Of a stretch of 9,877 nucleotides of DNA, positions 1 through 6,741 are shown piece after piece. The stretch's first letter is position 1. Every line of letters starts with the position of its first letter. A program made the position numbers and the translations under genes. Source of the DNA: an uncultured Gemmatimonadota bacterium. GTDB lineage: Bacteria; Gemmatimonadota; Gemmatimonadetes; Gemmatimonadales; Gemmatimonadaceae. The notes beneath the pieces were generated by a model. The model ran no database searches. It was not told where the DNA came from and worked only from the letters and a program-made list of their open reading frames with translations. The stretch is taken from positions 1 to 9,877 of the forward strand of contig CAMLEQ010000115.1 of NCBI GenBank assembly GCA_946479015.1, in the 5' to 3' direction.

Positions 1-11
1 GCGTCCTTTGG

Positions 12-25
12 TGGTCTAGCGACCA
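12..25 (-). terminator. Weak hairpin after the GGDEF gene
   Basis: TGGTC and GACCA form a 5-bp stem around a 4-base loop, about 28 bases past the stop codon of the diguanylate cyclase. There is no T-run, so termination is only a possibility. Confidence 0.2.
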
Positions 26-53
26 GGTCCCACACCCTCCCACATCCCACCCC

Positions 54-1307
54 CTACCGACTCGCCGCCAGCAGCTGCTGTCCTGCTCTCGTCACCGCGA
101 TCGCCCGCAGGTTCGGCGTCCAGATGCTGACGCGGTCGCGGCCCCCGTCCTTCGCGGCGTAGAGCGCCTCGTCCGCGCGTGAGTGCAGGTCCTGGATGAT
201 GTTCTCGTCCGGCACCCGATCGGACACGAGGCCGATGCTCACCGTCACCGGCACGCGCCCCGACACCCCCTGGAAGCGCTGCTTGCGCACCTCCTCGCGG
301 ATCCGCGTCGCCACGCGGAAGGCGCCCGCGGCGTTGGTGTTCGGGAGGAGGAGCATGAACTCGTCCCCGCCCGTCCGCGCCACCACGTCGCCCGTGCGCG
401 CCACCGTGCGCAGCAGCTCCCCCACCTCCTGGATCACCGCGTCGCCGGCGAGGTGGCCGAACGTGTCGTTGATCTGCTTGAAGTAGTCCACGTCGAGCGC
501 GATCAGCGCCAGCTCCTGCCCGCTCCGCGCCGCGCGCGAGATCTCGCGCGAGAGCTGCTGCTCCAGCCCGCGCCGGTTCAGGCACCCGCTGAGCGCATCG
601 GTCAGCACCAGGTTCGCGAGCTGCGAGCGCACGCGGTTGTAGGCGCGTCCCACGTGCGTGATGCCGTCCGGGTGCGTGTCCGCGCTCAGGTCGTACTCGC
701 CGGAGAAGTCCCCCTCCTCGGCCCGCTCGAACAGCGACACGAGCCGCGCCAGGCGCCACTTGAAGTTGCCGTAGTGGAGGATGAACGAGCCGGCGGTGAG
801 CGCGAACACGGTGAGCGACCACAGCTCCTGCGACCAGAGCAGCGGGGCGCCGTCGTCCTTCGCCTTCAGGATCATCGCCACGTAGCCGAGCATGAGCGCG
901 GCGAGCGCGGACCACGCCAGCGACCGGCCGTAATAGAATTCGGTGAGGTGCAGGATCGCGAAGCCGAGCAGCAGCGCGCGGTCGTAGTACTCGGGCGGCA
1001 CCACGAGGTAGGTGATCCCGAACACGAAGAGCACGTCCGCCATCACGGACGTCGCGACCATCCACTCCTTCGCCACGGCCGTCCGCCGGACGCCCACCGA
1101 CAGCGCCACGTGGAGCGCGATGTAGCAGAAGACGGTGACGATGCCGAACAGCGGCAGCGCCGCCCCCTCGATCAGGAGCGCCACGCCGATCGACATCACG
1201 AACAGCGCGAAGCCGACGCGGAGCCTGCTCTGCCAGAGCAGGACCTCGGCGTTCGACTGCTCCGCGGTGTGGGATGGGATGTGTTGCGACGAGTGGGCTC
1301 TGGGCAT
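54..1307 (-). CDS. Membrane-anchored GGDEF diguanylate cyclase
   Basis: Predicted to condense two GTP into cyclic-di-GMP at the cytoplasmic face of the inner membrane. The 417-residue protein has a short hydrophilic N-terminus and then about six hydrophobic segments (roughly residues 31-49, 50-72, 83-103, 110-126, 129-148, 163-178). A HAMP-like linker (about 185-232) precedes a GGDEF domain (about 233-405). The active-site motif is intact (GGDEF at 313-317), with the metal-binding DVD (272-274) ahead of it. The product-inhibition I-site RTGD (304-307) lies exactly five residues before GGDEF, so feedback inhibition by c-di-GMP is expected. The input region matches no sensor domain I can name. 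I chose the ATG at 1307; an in-frame TTG at 1400 would add 31 residues of unconvincing sequence. It is transcribed divergently from the cyanophycin operon. Activity as a cyclase is likely; the signal sensed is unknown. Confidence 0.93.
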   Translation of the reverse strand: MPRAHSSQHIPSHTAEQSNAEVLLWQSRLRVGFALFVMSIGVALLIEGAALPLFGIVTVFCYIALHVALSVGVRRTAVAKEWMVATSVMADVLFVFGITYLVVPPEYYDRALLLGFAILHLTEFYYGRSLAWSALAALMLGYVAMILKAKDDGAPLLWSQELWSLTVFALTAGSFILHYGNFKWRLARLVSLFERAEEGDFSGEYDLSADTHPDGITHVGRAYNRVRSQLANLVLTDALSGCLNRRGLEQQLSREISRAARSGQELALIALDVDYFKQINDTFGHLAGDAVIQEVGELLRTVARTGDVVARTGGDEFMLLLPNTNAAGAFRVATRIREEVRKQRFQGVSGRVPVTVSIGLVSDRVPDENIIQDLHSRADEALYAAKDGGRDRVSIWTPNLRAIAVTRAGQQLLAASR

Positions 1308-1407
1308 CGGCGACTCTATTCGAGAGTGTCGCGCGATGGGGCCGATGCCTGCGGGAACGGACGCTCCGCCGGGGATGGTGGAGCGAGTCACCTTCGGCAA
1401 CCGGACG

Positions 1408-1423
1408 ATCTCCCGTGGGAGAT
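1408..1423. promoter_or_regulatory. 16-bp perfect palindrome, candidate operator
   Basis: ATCTCCC, two bases (GT), then GGGAGAT: a perfect 7+2+7 inverted repeat about 100 bp upstream of the GGDEF gene start. The symmetry is what a dimeric repressor site would look like. I cannot assign a regulator. Confidence 0.35.
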
Positions 1424-1511
1424 TCCTGGCTTTGCGGCCCCGCCTCGCGACGGGTGTGCTATTGTCGGGTGATACGACTGATCGGTTGTGCCGGTGGGAA
1501 GAGCGAACGGC

Positions 1512-1531
1512 GTGCCAGCCGCGGCTGCCAC
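1512..1531. promoter_or_regulatory. 20-bp near-perfect palindrome, candidate operator
   Basis: GTGCCAGCCGCGGCTGCCAC is symmetric except for one mismatched pair; the central 12 bases (1516-1527) are a perfect palindrome. It lies just upstream of the candidate cphA promoter. A GC-rich genome produces some palindromes by chance, so the call is tentative. Confidence 0.3.
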
Positions 1532-1556
1532 CCTCAAACCGTTACGAAGCAATACA

Positions 1557-1585
1557 TTGCCGCGTTCGGTGCGCCAGCTCACAAT
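1557..1585 (+). promoter_or_regulatory. Candidate sigma-70-like promoter for the cyanophycin operon
   Basis: TTGCCG (1557-1562), a 17-base spacer and CACAAT (1580-1585) match four of six positions of each consensus hexamer with ideal spacing. The element lies in the least GC-rich part of the intergenic region. Transcription from here would leave a 5' leader of about 175 bases before the cphA start. Nothing but consensus resemblance supports it. Confidence 0.3.
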
Positions 1586-1607
1586 GCGATTCCATGCGGC
1601 GAATCGC
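1586..1607. promoter_or_regulatory. Inverted repeat directly after the candidate -10 box
   Basis: GCGATTC (1586-1592) and GAATCGC (1601-1607) are perfect complements separated by eight bases. The repeat abuts the -10-like CACAAT, which would suit a repressor blocking initiation. A partial direct repeat GCGAAT (1599-1604 and 1606-1611) overlaps its right half. Confidence 0.3.
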
Positions 1608-1767
1608 GAATATCTGGACAAATGCGAGAATTCTAATGAGACGCGACCAAGGCGCTCGCTGCGGTCATCGCGACCGCCACCCTGGTCCATTTCGTGCTAC
1701 CCATCACGTTCGCGCCGGCTGACGCGGAGATCCCCGGTCGACGCCCTGACCGTATCGCCCACCGCTC

Positions 1768-4440
1768 GTGTCCGAATCGGCCAACGACACCATCCAGCTC
1801 GCGGCCGAGCCGCGCCCCGACGACCTACGCATCACGCGGCTGCGCGCGCTCCGCGGCCCGAACTACTGGCGGCTCGCTCCCGTCATCGCCTGCGACGTCC
1901 GACTCGGTGCGCTCGAGGACCTGAGCTCCGCGGAGCTGCCGGGGTTCGCCGATCGTCTGCTCGCGCTCCTCCCGTCGCTGCGCGAGCACCGCTGCACGCG
2001 CGGGCTCCCCGGCGGCTTCGTCGACAGTCTGTACGAGGGGACGCACCTGCCGCACGTCCTCCAGCACGTCGCGCTCGAGCTGCAGGCGCTGGCCGGCGGC
2101 GAGGTCTCCTTCGGGCGCGTGGTGCCATCGGGGGACGAAGGAGTGTGGTGGGTGATCGTCGAGTACGAGGAGGAGGAGGTCGGGCTCGCCGCCGTGCGCC
2201 GCGGCGTGGAGCTGCTGCGCGCCTGCATCGCGGGGCGCGGGATGGACATCGAAGCGATCGTGCGGAGCCTCCAGGAGCTGCACGAGGAGGTGCGCCTCGG
2301 TCCCTCCACGGCGGCGATCGTGGAGGAGGCGCGGCGTCGCGGGATCCCGGTGCGCCGGCTCAACTCGCGATCGCTCATCCAGCTCGGCCTCGGCCGCAAC
2401 CTGCGGCGCATCCAGGCGACGATGACGGGCGCCACGAGCGCCATCGCCGCCGAGATCGCCCAGGACAAGGCGGAGACCAAGCGCGTGCTCGAGCGCATCG
2501 GCCTCCCCGTCCCCGGCGGCGCGGTGGCCTCCACGCTCGGCGAGGCGGTGGACATCGCGCGCGCGCTCGGCTTCCCCGTGATCCTCAAGCCGCTCGACGC
2601 CAATCACGGGCGCGGCATCTCCACCTGGCTCGCGGACGAGGCGGCGGTGCGCGAAGCGTGGCCGCTCGCGGCGGCGGTGTCGTCGCGCGTGGTGGTGGAG
2701 CCGCACGCCGAGGGGAGCGACCATCGCGTGCTGGTGGTGAACGGGAAGGTGGTGGCGGTGGCCGAGCGGCTCCCGGCGCACGTGATCGGAGACGGCGCGC
2801 GCGCGGTGCGCGAGCTGATCGCCGAGGCCAATCGCGATCCGCGCCGCGGGCGCGGGCACACGCGCACGCTCACGCGGCTCCCTGACGACGAGTTCACCGC
2901 CGAGTTCCTCGCCCGCAGCGGGCGGTCGCTGGACACCGTTCCCGCGCCGGGGGAGCGGGTGTGGCTGCGCCCCACGGCGAACCTCTCCACCGGCGGCACC
3001 TCCATCGACCGCACGGAGGAGATCCACCCCGACAACGTCACCGCGTGCGAGATGGCCGCGGCGGCGGTGGGGCTCGACATCGCGGGGATCGACGTGATCA
3101 CCGCGGACATCTCCGTCCCCTTCCGCGAGAACGGGGCGGTGATCATCGAGGTCAACGCCGCGCCGGGGATCCGGATGCACACGCACCCCACCGACGGGAC
3201 GCCGCGGAACGTCGCCGCGCCGATGATCGACATGCTGTACCCGCCGGGCGCGCCGGCGACGATCCCGGTGATCGCCGTCACCGGCACGAACGGGAAGACG
3301 ACGACCACGCGCCTGATCGCGCACCTGTTCCGGCACACCGGAAAGTCGGTGGGGTTCACCACCACGGACGGCGTGTACCTGCACAATCGGCTCGTGATGG
3401 AGGGGGACATGACGGGTCCCTTCTCCGCCAACATCATCCTCTCGAACCCTACCGTGGACGTGGCGGTGCTCGAGACCGCGCGCGGCGGGATCCTGCGCGC
3501 CGGGCTGGGCTTCGACGAGGCGGACGTGGGGGTGGTGCTGAACGTGAGCCCCGACCACCTCGGGCTCGGCGGGATCCACACGCTGGAGCAGCTGGCCGAG
3601 GTGAAAGGCGTGATCGCGGCGGTGGTGAAGCGCGAGGGGCACGCGGTGCTGAACGCCGATGATCCGCTGGTGTACGCGATGCGCGAGCGGACGGTGGCGG
3701 ACGTGGTGCTCTTCTCGGCGCGCGACGACGGCGACGTGCACGCGCACGTGCAGGAGCACGTGGCGCGCGGCGGGATCGCCGCGGTCATCGAGGGGGACAC
3801 GTTCGTGATCCGCCGCGGCCGGCTGCGAATTCCGATCGCCGGCGTGCGCGAGGTGCCGCTCACGATGGGCGGCGCCGCGCGCTTCCAGCTCGGGAACGTG
3901 CTCGCCGCGATCGGCACGGCATACGCGCAGGGGCTGCGCTACGACGCCATCCGCGCCGGGCTGCTCTCGTTCTTCCCCTCTCCGTCGATGACGCCGGGGC
4001 GGCTCAACCTGCTCCGGGTGGGGGACGCGCGCGTGCTGGTGGATTACGCGCACAACGCGGCCGCGGTGACGGGGCTCGCGGAGCTGGCGTGGTCGATCCC
4101 GGCCGCGCGGCGCATCGGCGTGGTGACGGCACCGGGGGACCGGCGCGACGAGGACATCCGCGCGGTGGGGCGCCTCGCGGCGCGGCTCGACCGGGTGATC
4201 GTGAAGGAGGACGAGGATCTCCGCGGCCGCGAGCCGGGAGAGGTGACGCGGCTGATCGTGGCCGGACTCCGCGAGGGCGGGCTGGGCGAGGAGCGCATCG
4301 AGCGGATCGCCGACGAGCGGGCCGCGGTGACGCACGCGCTCGACGAGCTGCGCTCCGGGGACCTGCTGCTGGTGCTGGCGGAGAGCGTGCCCGACGTGCT
4401 CGCGCTGGTGCACGCGCGGGCCGGAGGCGCGACGCAGTGA
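1768..4440 (+). CDS. cphA: Cyanophycin synthetase (CphA1 type)
   Basis: Makes cyanophycin, the storage polymer with a poly-aspartate backbone and arginine on each side chain, by ATP-dependent addition of Asp and then Arg in the cytoplasm. The 890 residues match the usual family length. An N-terminal domain (about 20-185) carries RALRGPNYW (26-34) and QHVALELQ. An ATP-grasp domain (about 190-490) adds aspartate; it shows KPLDANHGRG (K274), the segment from VLVVNGKVVAVAERLPAHV onward, and EVNAAPG (461-467). A Mur-ligase-like domain (about 495-890) adds arginine; it shows the P-loop GTNGKTT (506-512, K510), TARGGILRAGLGF and DYAHN (759-763). Both active sites look intact, so this is CphA1 rather than a CphA2-like form. 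The GTG start at 1768 is the only upstream start left by an in-frame stop at 1747-1749, and no clear Shine-Dalgarno precedes it. It is the first gene of an overlapping operon with a CphA-like protein and cyanophycinase. Confidence 0.97.
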   Translation: MSESANDTIQLAAEPRPDDLRITRLRALRGPNYWRLAPVIACDVRLGALEDLSSAELPGFADRLLALLPSLREHRCTRGLPGGFVDSLYEGTHLPHVLQHVALELQALAGGEVSFGRVVPSGDEGVWWVIVEYEEEEVGLAAVRRGVELLRACIAGRGMDIEAIVRSLQELHEEVRLGPSTAAIVEEARRRGIPVRRLNSRSLIQLGLGRNLRRIQATMTGATSAIAAEIAQDKAETKRVLERIGLPVPGGAVASTLGEAVDIARALGFPVILKPLDANHGRGISTWLADEAAVREAWPLAAAVSSRVVVEPHAEGSDHRVLVVNGKVVAVAERLPAHVIGDGARAVRELIAEANRDPRRGRGHTRTLTRLPDDEFTAEFLARSGRSLDTVPAPGERVWLRPTANLSTGGTSIDRTEEIHPDNVTACEMAAAAVGLDIAGIDVITADISVPFRENGAVIIEVNAAPGIRMHTHPTDGTPRNVAAPMIDMLYPPGAPATIPVIAVTGTNGKTTTTRLIAHLFRHTGKSVGFTTTDGVYLHNRLVMEGDMTGPFSANIILSNPTVDVAVLETARGGILRAGLGFDEADVGVVLNVSPDHLGLGGIHTLEQLAEVKGVIAAVVKREGHAVLNADDPLVYAMRERTVADVVLFSARDDGDVHAHVQEHVARGGIAAVIEGDTFVIRRGRLRIPIAGVREVPLTMGGAARFQLGNVLAAIGTAYAQGLRYDAIRAGLLSFFPSPSMTPGRLNLLRVGDARVLVDYAHNAAAVTGLAELAWSIPAARRIGVVTAPGDRRDEDIRAVGRLAARLDRVIVKEDEDLRGREPGEVTRLIVAGLREGGLGEERIERIADERAAVTHALDELRSGDLLLVLAESVPDVLALVHARAGGATQ

Positions 4441-5525
4441 GCGCGGTGAGACTCCCCGATCCGGCCGCCGAGCTCCGCGCGACGGCGCTGCGAACGGTGC
4501 GCGGGGTGAACTACTGGTCCACGCGTCCGGTGACGCGCCTGGATCTCGCGGTCGGGGCGTACGACGAGATCTCGTCCGCCGATGCGCCGGGGGCGACGGA
4601 GGCGCTGTGCGCCACGCTGCCGGGGCTCGTGGAGCACCACTGCAGCGTGGGGGAGCGCGGCGGCTTCATCACCCGGCTGCGGCGCGGCACGTACGCGCCG
4701 CACATCGTGGAGCACGTCGCGCTCGAGCTGCAGTGCGCGATCGGCCACGTGGTGGGCTACGGCCGCACGCGCGGCGGGGACGCGCCGGGGGAGTACACGG
4801 TGGTGCTCGAGCACCGGCACGCCGGCGTGGGGGTGCGCGCGGCGACGCTGGCGCTCGACATCGTGCGTCGAGCGTTCGCGGGGCGCGCGAGCGCGGTGGC
4901 CGGCGCGCTGACGGAGCTGCGCGCGATCGCCGCGTCCCCGGATGTGCCGCGGCCGGGCCGGCACGTGTGGTGCGCGATCACCGGCGGTGCGGCGCGCGCC
5001 GAGACCGTTCGCGAGGTGGCGCGGCGCGGGCTCGGCGCGCTGGGGGCAGGAGTGGACGTGGTGGACGTGGCGCCGGCGCGCATCCTGGAGGAAGGGCTGC
5101 CGTACGCTCGCTCCGAGCTCGCCATCATCCTCGACGCCGAGCCGGTGGACGTGCCGCCGCGCTACCGCGAGCGCGACCGCGCGTGCCGGCTCGTGGCGAC
5201 GCTGGCGCACGCGGTGCGGCGCGGCGGCGTGGTGGTGCTGCCGGCGGGGGAGCGGGACGTGGCGGCGATGGCGCGGGAGGCGGGGTGCCAGGTGGCATGG
5301 CTGGCGACGGAGCGTGCGCCCGCTCCGGGTGACCTGCGCGGCGCATGGGCCGTCGCGCGCGTCGAGGGCGGACGCATCGTGCTCGAGCGCGACGGCGCGC
5401 GAGTGGACGGCGGCGCGCTGCGCGGCGACACCCCGCCAGGCGCGCAGGCGGCGGCGGCGCTGGCGTGTCTCGCGCTTCGCGCGCGAGACACGTGGCCGGC
5501 AGTGGAGGCCGCCGCCGATGCCTGA
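4437..5525 (+). CDS. CphA-derived pseudoenzyme lacking ATP-grasp domain
   Basis: This 362-residue protein is a shortened, degenerate relative of the cyanophycin synthetase encoded just upstream. Residues 15-165 match the CphA N-terminal domain, with TVRGVNYW (20-27), an SSADAPG stretch and HIVEHVALELQ (89-99). The sequence then jumps straight to the Mur-like part; the roughly 300-residue ATP-grasp domain is absent. The P-loop is ruined: TGGAARA (182-188) stands where CphA has TGTNGKT, putting Arg at the catalytic Lys position and Ala at the following Thr. Residues about 205-350 still follow the CphA Mur core (ARILEEGLPY against ARGGILRAGL), but the C-terminal Mur domain with DYAHN is missing. 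It therefore probably cannot ligate amino acids. A role in binding the polymer, or as a partner or regulator of CphA, is inference. The GTG start overlaps the cphA stop as GTGA and has GGAGG nine bases upstream. Confidence 0.85.
   Translation: MSAVRLPDPAAELRATALRTVRGVNYWSTRPVTRLDLAVGAYDEISSADAPGATEALCATLPGLVEHHCSVGERGGFITRLRRGTYAPHIVEHVALELQCAIGHVVGYGRTRGGDAPGEYTVVLEHRHAGVGVRAATLALDIVRRAFAGRASAVAGALTELRAIAASPDVPRPGRHVWCAITGGAARAETVREVARRGLGALGAGVDVVDVAPARILEEGLPYARSELAIILDAEPVDVPPRYRERDRACRLVATLAHAVRRGGVVVLPAGERDVAAMAREAGCQVAWLATERAPAPGDLRGAWAVARVEGGRIVLERDGARVDGGALRGDTPPGAQAAAALACLALRARDTWPAVEAAADA
5464..5492 (+). promoter_or_regulatory. 12-bp hairpin just before the cphB ribosome-binding site
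   Basis: CGTGTCTCGCGC (5464-5475) and GCGCGAGACACG (5481-5492) pair perfectly around a 5-base loop. It lies inside the 3' end of the CphA-like gene, 11 bases before the GGAGG of cphB. It could affect cphB translation or intra-operon processing; it also encodes ordinary Ala/Arg residues, so selection on RNA structure is unproven. Confidence 0.35.
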
Positions 5526-6414
5526 CGAGCCACGCGATCGGGGCGCGCGGCGCCGGCGGAGCGACGAGCGCGCGGGGACGCTCGTGCTGATCGGCGGCGC
5601 CTGCGACCCGCGCGGCCCGGCGCTCGGCGCCTTCCTCGACCTCACCGGAGCGCGCGACGAGGGACGCATCGTCGGCTTCACCACCGCCTCGTCGAGGCCG
5701 CTCGAGTCCGCGCGCGCGTGGAGCCAGGACTTCGCGCTCGCCGGCGCGCGGAACGTGGAGCTGCCGATCGTCGATCGCCGCGACCGTGCCCAGGACCCAC
5801 GCATCGCCGAGATGGTGCGCGAGGCGCGCGGCATCTTCCTCGGCGGCGGGGACCAGGTGAAGCTCGTGTCCACCATCGCCGGATCGCTGCTCGGCCACGC
5901 CATCCGCGATGCGTTCGCGGCCGGAGCGGTGGTGTGCGGCACGAGCGCCGGCGCGGCGGCGCTCTCCGAGACCATCCTCGCCGGCGGCGAGCTCGGTCTC
6001 GATGGCACGCCGGTGCCGCTGCATCTCGGGCCCGGCCTCGGGCTCCTCCGCTTCTCGTCGCTGGTGGACACCCACTTCTCGAAGCGCGGCCGCCTGCAGC
6101 GCCTCTTCCGCCGCGTGGCGGAGAACCCGGAGCTGCTCGGCCTCGGCATCGACGAGGACACCGCGTTCGTGGTGCGCGGCCACCTCGGCGAGGTCGTCGG
6201 CACCGGCGCGGTGACGTACGTGGACGGGCGCGACGTGCGCTTCGACAACGCCAGGGAGGCGCTCGCCGATGGCACGCCTCTCACGCTCAGCCACCTGCGC
6301 GTGGGACTGATCGGCGCGCGCTACGTGTTCAATCTCCGCGAGCGCGAGCTCGAGGTGCTCGTGCGCGCGGAGCGCGAGGAGCTGCCGACGGTGAAGAGCG
6401 CGGGCGCGGCCTGA
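5518..6414 (+). CDS. cphB: Cyanophycinase
   Basis: Serine exopeptidase of family S51 that degrades cyanophycin to beta-Asp-Arg dipeptides. The 298 residues are slightly longer than the roughly 270 typical of characterised enzymes, owing to an Arg-rich N-terminus before the conserved core begins at TLVLIGG. The nucleophile is Ser143 in GTSAGAAALSE. Other family signatures are GGGDQ (109-113), DTHFSKRGRLQRL (starting at D184) and GIDEDTA (around 211-216). There is no export signal, consistent with mobilising intracellular granules. The ATG overlaps the end of the preceding gene by eight bases and has GGAGG nine bases upstream, so synthesis and breakdown genes are translated from one coupled message. 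No isoaspartyl dipeptidase to finish the pathway is present in this window. Confidence 0.96.
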   Translation: MPDEPRDRGARRRRSDERAGTLVLIGGACDPRGPALGAFLDLTGARDEGRIVGFTTASSRPLESARAWSQDFALAGARNVELPIVDRRDRAQDPRIAEMVREARGIFLGGGDQVKLVSTIAGSLLGHAIRDAFAAGAVVCGTSAGAAALSETILAGGELGLDGTPVPLHLGPGLGLLRFSSLVDTHFSKRGRLQRLFRRVAENPELLGLGIDEDTAFVVRGHLGEVVGTGAVTYVDGRDVRFDNAREALADGTPLTLSHLRVGLIGARYVFNLRERELEVLVRAEREELPTVKSAGAA

Positions 6415-6432
6415 GCGCGCCGGCGCCGGCCA

Positions 6433-6741
6433 TCAGCCCCCGGTGCCGTTGCCGCGCTTCCCGCGCAGCTCATCCTCCGCGGCGAGCCAGTCATCGAGCG
6501 CCGCGCCGGGCGCGCCGCCACGCTGGAGGTACAGCTCGTACGCGCGCCGCTGGATCTCCGTGTCGGGCACGTCGCGCCGCTCGGGTGCGGGGCGATCGCC
6601 GGCGAGCGTCTGCCCGCCGCCGACCTCCTGCCCCGCCGCGGTCCCTTCCGCCGCGGTCCCCTCACCACGTCCGACGTTCTGCGCGCGCTGCGCGCGCGAT
6701 CCCCGCTTCCGCGGCGTGCGCTTCGATTCCGACTCGCTCAT
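6433..6741 (-). CDS. DUF2934 domain protein
   Basis: A 102-residue protein of unknown function. The first two thirds are Arg/Gly/Ala-rich and look disordered. The C-terminal part carries the DUF2934 signature, RRAYELYLQRGG followed by LDDWLAAEDEL. Its ATG overlaps the stop of the upstream BaeRF gene (ATGA), with GGGAGG four bases before it, so the two are translationally coupled. It ends 18 bases from the end of cphB, transcribed convergently. DUF2934 proteins are common in soil bacteria, often as short solitary domains; no biochemical role is established to my knowledge. Confidence 0.85.
   Translation of the reverse strand: MSESESKRTPRKRGSRAQRAQNVGRGEGTAAEGTAAGQEVGGGQTLAGDRPAPERRDVPDTEIQRRAYELYLQRGGAPGAALDDWLAAEDELRGKRGNGTGG

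Larger units (their letters stand above)
1308..1767. promoter_or_regulatory. Divergent intergenic region between GGDEF gene and cphA
   Basis: This 460-bp stretch separates two outward-facing genes and must hold both promoters. Its middle (about 1530-1640) is visibly less GC-rich than the flanks. It contains three inverted repeats and one plausible sigma-70-like promoter, listed separately. No convincing complete gene is present: plus-strand open frames crossing it lack family resemblance or a ribosome-binding site. A signal-peptide-like reading frame without a start codon lies near 1649-1750 (see findings). Confidence 0.6.

Noticed and set aside
1308..1400. N-terminal extension of the GGDEF protein from a TTG at 1400
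   Set aside because: The added 31 residues look non-conserved; the ATG at 1307 is the simpler start, although GGGAG upstream of the TTG leaves some doubt.
183..1472. Plus-strand open frame opposite the GGDEF gene
   Set aside because: Composition (Arg, His, Glu, Ala) and lack of motifs mark it as an antisense shadow.
1825..4413. Very long open frame on the minus strand opposite cphA
   Set aside because: It is a shadow of a GC-rich gene: the translation is His/Arg/Ala-rich with no recognisable domain, and the plus strand encodes an unmistakable cyanophycin synthetase.
4437..5525. Middle operon gene as a simple truncated pseudogene of cphA
   Set aside because: It is uninterrupted, has a good ribosome-binding site and precise overlaps with both neighbours, and lost an internal domain rather than one end; this favours a maintained protein.
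6419..6430. 12-bp palindrome GCCGGCGCCGGC between the convergent ends of cphB and the DUF2934 gene
   Set aside because: Considered as a bidirectional terminator, but it can form only a very short stem and such sequences are frequent by chance at this GC content.
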